Positions 59,621 to 64,000 of a stretch of 64,000 bases of DNA are shown piece after piece. Source of the DNA: Piliocolobus tephrosceles (Eukaryota > Chordata > Mammalia > Primates > Cercopithecidae). Position 1 is the first letter of the stretch. Every line of letters starts with the position of its first letter. The translations under genes and the position numbers were made by a program. The DNA lies in the NCBI RefSeq assembly GCF_002776525.5, contig NC_045447.1:25022909-25086908 (forward strand). Reading direction: 5' to 3'. The notes below the pieces were generated by a model. It saw nothing but the letters and a program-made list of their open reading frames with translations. It was not told where the DNA came from and did no database searches.

Positions 59621-62600
59621 GAGATGCGTTTTTAATAATTTTTTACTTTCACATTTACTATTTACCTAAATTTGTTTTTGATGAATTGTATGCTAATAAC
59701 AACTCAATCTGGAAAAAAAAAGTTGGAGAATGTACAGCTTTATGATCCCAGGAATTTTTTTTTTCAGAAATTTCAATTTCAATTTATGTACATCTTGCTA
59801 TGGCATATGAGTGCGAAACAGTGATCAATAAAAGACTTTCAAGCATAAAAAATATATTTTACATTAGGATAAAACCCTGTGGGGGCAGTGGACTGGAAAT
59901 ATGAGCTCATGGAGAAAAAGGAAAGATGTAAAATTTCTGACTCTTAAAGATAGGCTTGTTCATATGTTTTTGAAGTGATGATGGCGGATATCAAATAGCG
60001 GTAGTGTTTGGATTCCCTTGGATACATTTTGAAAATTGGTTCACAGTTTTGTTTCCAAAATGCCACCTTTTTTTTTTCTTTTTACACAATATCCTGGAAA
60101 TTATATCCTTTGCAATGATTTAAACTTTGAATAAAAATGTTAGCTGTCAACTCAAACTTGTGAAAAAGAATATAGTTTTCAAAATTCTTTCAGGAAGTAT
60201 TGAGCAAAAACAAATGTTTGAGAACCTTGGCTTTTTAGGTTCTTATCACTCTAGAGGTAACCCCAGAGGTATCAATGTCCTGAGGTTTCAGCTAATAGTA
60301 GTGGTACTGGTTTTACGTTTTTTGTCCCCTGTTAAAAACACTTGCATACCTATTATTTCACTCTGCCCTCAACAATTCTACTGGAAAGAGGGGCAGACTT
60401 TTATTCTACCTACTGACCACTCAAGACACAGTGGCTTAGAGAAGTTAAGGAGCTTATCCAGGGCCCCACAGTAGGGTAAACCCTGGGCTCTTGACTTACA
60501 GCCCAGGGGCCCTTTCTAACAGGGACCCTCCAACCCTTCAGACCACAAGAGGAAGCGTCAGTAGCAGAGACAGGACACGCCTGGGAGGGTGGCCAGAACT
60601 CCTCCTTTCGGAGTGGCTGCAGCAAAGAGCTGAGTGTTGGTTCTGGCAGGCTCTTGTGTGAGGCCCTGCCAACAACCTATTGAAACAGGAAACTAACTAT
60701 CAGCTGGCACGATGAAGCAAGACCTGGCACCTACGCTGCCTGGGTCTGTCACAGGCTGAAACCCACGTGGCTGTGTCTGAATGACTGTCAAGCTCTTCTG
60801 CTGCTACTTCCCGCGTCATAGCCTGGCTGCTGCCTCCTGGCTGGAGCTCCTTCCTCCTCTTTCCCTGGCTCCCTGGCTGCCCGATGAGTGTGAGAACACC
60901 TCTGTACCTTGGTCCTGAAAGCGTGCTGACTAGAAACATCCTTGCAGATTCCAGTCTCCCATCTATCTCATCCTTGACTCCCCATCCTGCACTCTGTCCA
61001 GTGACCCTCCCTGATCACCTATGTCAGGACGGGGAACTCACTCCCTCACAGGCTTATGTCCAGTTACCAAACAGTTCCCATGATCACACGAAGTCCTTCC
61101 TTTTACCGAGTTGAAATCCCCTCCTGGAGACTTCTCCGTATTGGCTGGGACACCCTGGAATGTGTCTGCTCCATGTGCCCCTTGCAAAATGCTGTAAGTT
61201 GTGAATATTTAGATTCCATCACCCCCCGCTTCATGCCTCCATTATCCCCAGTGTCCTCCCAACCCAGGACAAACAGCCCTTAGCTTCTCCATGGGCCTTC
61301 TCTCCACACTGAGCTAACTCTCTGGGGGAATAACCCAGTTGGTCCCTGTCCCTCATCTGAAGAGGAGTCAAGTCCAGGCCACTCGTTCCCTCCACGGTCT
61401 CCTGCACTGCTACTGAGGAAGCTCATTAAGTCTCAGGTCTCCGGGCCCCTACTGTTCTCCCTGGACTCCCTCGTTAGTAACCACCTTCGGATTAAGGACC
61501 CGTGGTTTCACAACATGGGAAAGAGCACCCACAGCTGGACAGCACACCTGGACCACCATCATGGGATGCGGGCACCCTTCTCTCTCAGAGCCAGGAAACA
61601 GTCTACGGGCTGGATGCCCTGATTCATCAAGAAGAATGGCAAGTAGGTTTCCACTTCTAATTTTTCAATTCTAGCTGACTGGCAGAGACCTTTTGGTGTA
61701 CTGTGTTGAGAAGGATTCTGAGGTGCATCGTTGGACAATGTACAGTAATCAATTTGCAGTGTCTGCCATGAACATGGGATTGCCAAGAACCTGGAGCGAG
61801 GCTGGGTGAGTGAAGTAATCAGGAGGCCCTTGGCACCACAGGAGCAATGGCAGTGCCTTGTGTTTACTACTTCTCCTAGAGGACCCCCTAGAACCTCAAG
61901 TGTGGTCCGCCCTTCCTTCTTAGGGCTGCCATACAGAGCTGTTCATACAGCCTGTCAGGTGGGTGCAGGCGTCTGTCAACTTCCTTTCTTTCATTTCTGC
62001 TTTTATCCAACAAAGTTATGAAGTTTAGTATCTATCATCTCTGCTGTTCTTGCTATAAAAGGAAGCTCTTGGTCTTGCCCCCAAATCCCACACCAGCTCC
62101 AACGGCGGTGACTTTCTTTCTCCGAGTGAGAGACGCCCTTCTCAGCACAGGGAATTCTCTGGGCAGCAGGGAAGCAGCAGCAACCACTGCGAACTTGGCA
62201 GACATCCTCCTGGGCACTGATGCCCCTCCTGACGCCAGCAGGAGAAGCTGCCAAATGCCATCTGCGTGTCCATGACCCAGGCCCCTCCACGGGAAGTGCC
62301 TTGGATAATGTTTGTGTCACTGGGAACATTGTTTGTCTGATGGCTATTAAAGGGCCAGTGTGGACTTGGGGAGGCTCCCTCATGGGGCAGCACTGGGTGA
62401 CTGAACAGGAACACTATTCTACTCAGCCACAGAGCCCGTCTCCGAGCCCAGAGCGGGGTGGGTGAGCGAAGTACACAGGAGGCCCTCGGCACCACAGCAC
62501 CCAACAGTCCCCTGCCAAGTGCCCCAGGAACACGTTAACTCCCCCATGCCCGGTGACCAGGACAACGAATGCACACTGCAGCAGGAGCTCACTTAAAGAT

Positions 62601-63559
62601 ACAGCTCTAACCAGCATCCCACTCCAGCCAGGTCCCTGGGAGAGCTTTCCCTCCTTGATATACTTTCAGAAGCAGGTGGGAGGCAGGTGTTGTGAGGTGG
62701 AGTGGGCCCTTCATGACCTGAAAGAAAATGTCACCAGCTTGCTGGGTGACCCTGGGCAACTCCCATCCTTTCCTCAGGCCTTGTCTGCCCCTCTATAAAA
62801 TAAGGAGGTCAGGGGTACCAAATTGACAGCATGCACAGCTTCACTGCCCACCTCTACATCCAGGGCAGACATCAACAATCAATCATGCCACCCTTTAGAA
62901 TCCTCAACAGAGAACTCGTTACAGCCAGTAGCAACTGCTTGGGCTTAACCCACAAGTTAAAATCTACTTGCCATCTTGAGATGAGAAGAGTTCAAAAGGT
63001 TCAACTCTAACACTGATTTTGTTTTTAAATGCCTTTCTTTCCTGGTGATGAGGCCAAGCCAGCTTCCTCTGAGCCTGACCCTTGGAAGAAAACCCCCATC
63101 CCTAGGCAGGAGAGCCTGCCTTCCAGCATGCAAGATGAGCTGCCATGACAGCAGGGAGCACTCTGGCCCTGCTTCTGTAGGGCTGACCATGGCAGTTCCA
63201 TACGTCACTTGTCACTGGGGCTTCTAAACCTTTTTCACAAGGGTCTGCCCAAAGCAGATTACTCAAAAGTTCACAAGATCCTCAAAGTCCCTGAACTGGA
63301 GGGAAGCAGCACTAGAAGGAACACCAAGGTCCAGACAGGTTTCCCAGTCCTCCCTAGTTTCTGCAGGGGAGAAAACTGAAGCCCACTTGGAACCTGTGTC
63401 TTCTAACACTTTATCCTGTGCCGACTTTCTTCCCTATCCCATCGTTTCAATATATCACACTGGCTTACTTAGATGGGAAAAAGCAGAAACAATGACTATT
63501 CCTTCCTCTTGAAGAGGCATTTTATACTATTAATATTAGTACTACTGAGAATACTACCT

Positions 63560-63700
63560 AATTGTTTACTAAGCAGTGTTGAGCACTTCACATATATGAT
63601 CCCATTGAATATTCAGATAGCCTGATGATTTCGTAACTGTAAGAACTGAGACAGACAGGGCCCGAGATAGCACACCTATTAAGTCATGGAGCCTGGATTC
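63560..63700 (+). mobile_element. L2 LINE 3' fragment
   Basis: AGTGTTGAGCACTTCACATA and GATCCCATTGAATATTCAGA resemble the L2 end. Confidence 0.6.
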
Positions 63701-64000
63701 ACTCCCAGTCCAAGGATTCCAGCTCATTCTTCTCAGGCAACACTGTTTTCTTCCACTGCTACCTTGGATGGCAACTCCCATGAGGTGGCTGGGACAGGGA
63801 CCATGCCTCATTTAACACAGGAGGACCCTAAGGCACAGTGAGGCCAAGGATCCTGCTGCTGAGCAGCAGCTGAGCTGGAAATCAGCGACGGTGGCTGGCA
63901 TGAGGCTCATGGGCCCTGGGGCTCTCACTGTGCAGGCAGCTGGCCTAAGGAAGATTCCCAGCATTTTCCTGACCTAGCTGCCCAAGGCTTTCCCCACTGA

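Larger units (their letters stand above)
459..64000 (-). other. ZNF618: ZNF618 gene, 3' part (introns included)
   Basis: This is the transcription unit covering nearly the whole window on the minus strand. Twelve exons were placed from conserved splice sites, matching phases and continuous translation; joined, they give 2,477 coding bases (a split first codon plus 825 codons with stop). The product has four C2H2 fingers with a KYKYY-type core and a C-terminal hAT-transposase-like domain, which together identify ZNF618 (also called KIAA1952). The family is nuclear, and the human protein has been reported as a partner of UHRF2 that helps it recognise 5-hydroxymethylcytosine. The exons encoding roughly the first 130-150 residues, and the promoter, are not in the window. 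Identity is confident; exact isoform use is inferred. Confidence 0.93.
53024..64000 (-). other. Upstream intron, at least 11 kb, open at the window edge
   Basis: No further ZNF618 exon was found here. It contains MIR copies (53150-53265, 53435-53620, 54110-54290), a MER30-like element, a 35-bp minisatellite, an AluJ with a purine tract, a hAT transposase fossil at 59240-59620, AT-rich sequence to about 60230, and an L2 piece at 63560-63700. The stretch 60880-62720 is mostly unassigned. Confidence 0.6.

Noticed and set aside
53024..64000. Search for the next upstream ZNF618 exon
   Set aside because: I looked for the reverse complement of the expected Y-S-G-T-W-I-F-D-Q segment and for a phase-1 exon with good sites. 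The near match at about 53185 has an in-frame stop and lies in a MIR, so the exon is probably outside the window.
1..64000. CRISPR arrays, operons, tRNA or rRNA genes, viral genes
   Set aside because: None are visible. The repeats are SINE, LINE, LTR and DNA-transposon fossils of a mammalian genome.

Overview
The window is mammalian nuclear DNA from a primate. It holds at least six Alu copies, including AluS/Y-like ones, alongside older L1, L2, MIR, MER5 and Tigger-type repeats, and its genes are split by long introns. It also contains two N-gaps and sits in a draft-style assembly. I recall the orthologous human gene lying on the plus strand of chromosome 9. Here it is on the minus strand, so this is probably a non-human primate or a reversed scaffold; the species cannot be fixed by eye.

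Almost the whole window is one gene read right to left: the 3' part of ZNF618, a C2H2 zinc-finger protein with a C-terminal domain derived from a hAT transposase. I place twelve coding exons: 52946-53023, 52356-52394, 48119-48208, 47190-47225, 47016-47093, 39085-39174, 26827-27066, 22909-22992, 20449-20493, 19320-19397, 9037-9138, and the coding part (6863-8379) of a terminal exon. Spliced together they stay open for 825 codons including the stop. Every internal exon is phase 1 at both ends. Four of them each carry exactly one zinc finger, and the terminal exon carries the whole hAT-like domain. The amino-terminal exons and the promoter lie beyond position 64000. The 3' UTR is about 6.4 kb and ends at a canonical poly(A) site near 459; bases 1-458 are downstream flank.

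Intron content by region: 9139-19319 has an L1 complex split by a Tigger-type element, Alus and a long GAAA tract with a 10-N gap. 22993-26826 has a 100-N gap flanked by an identical 47-base duplicate. 27067-39084 is dominated by old L1 copies. 39175-47015 has AT-rich LINE remains, MER5 copies, an LTR-like element and two Alus. 48209-52355 has a (GGGGCT)n tract and an LTR-like element. 53024-64000 has a MER30-like element, a 35-bp minisatellite, an AluJ and a broken hAT transposase fragment.

The most interesting points are the fully modular symmetric exon design, a domesticated hAT domain that has lost its catalytic signatures, a separate hAT transposase fossil antisense in an intron of the same gene, a GU/CA-repeat hairpin early in the 3' UTR, and the assembly duplication at the large gap. 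I found no separate new gene system.
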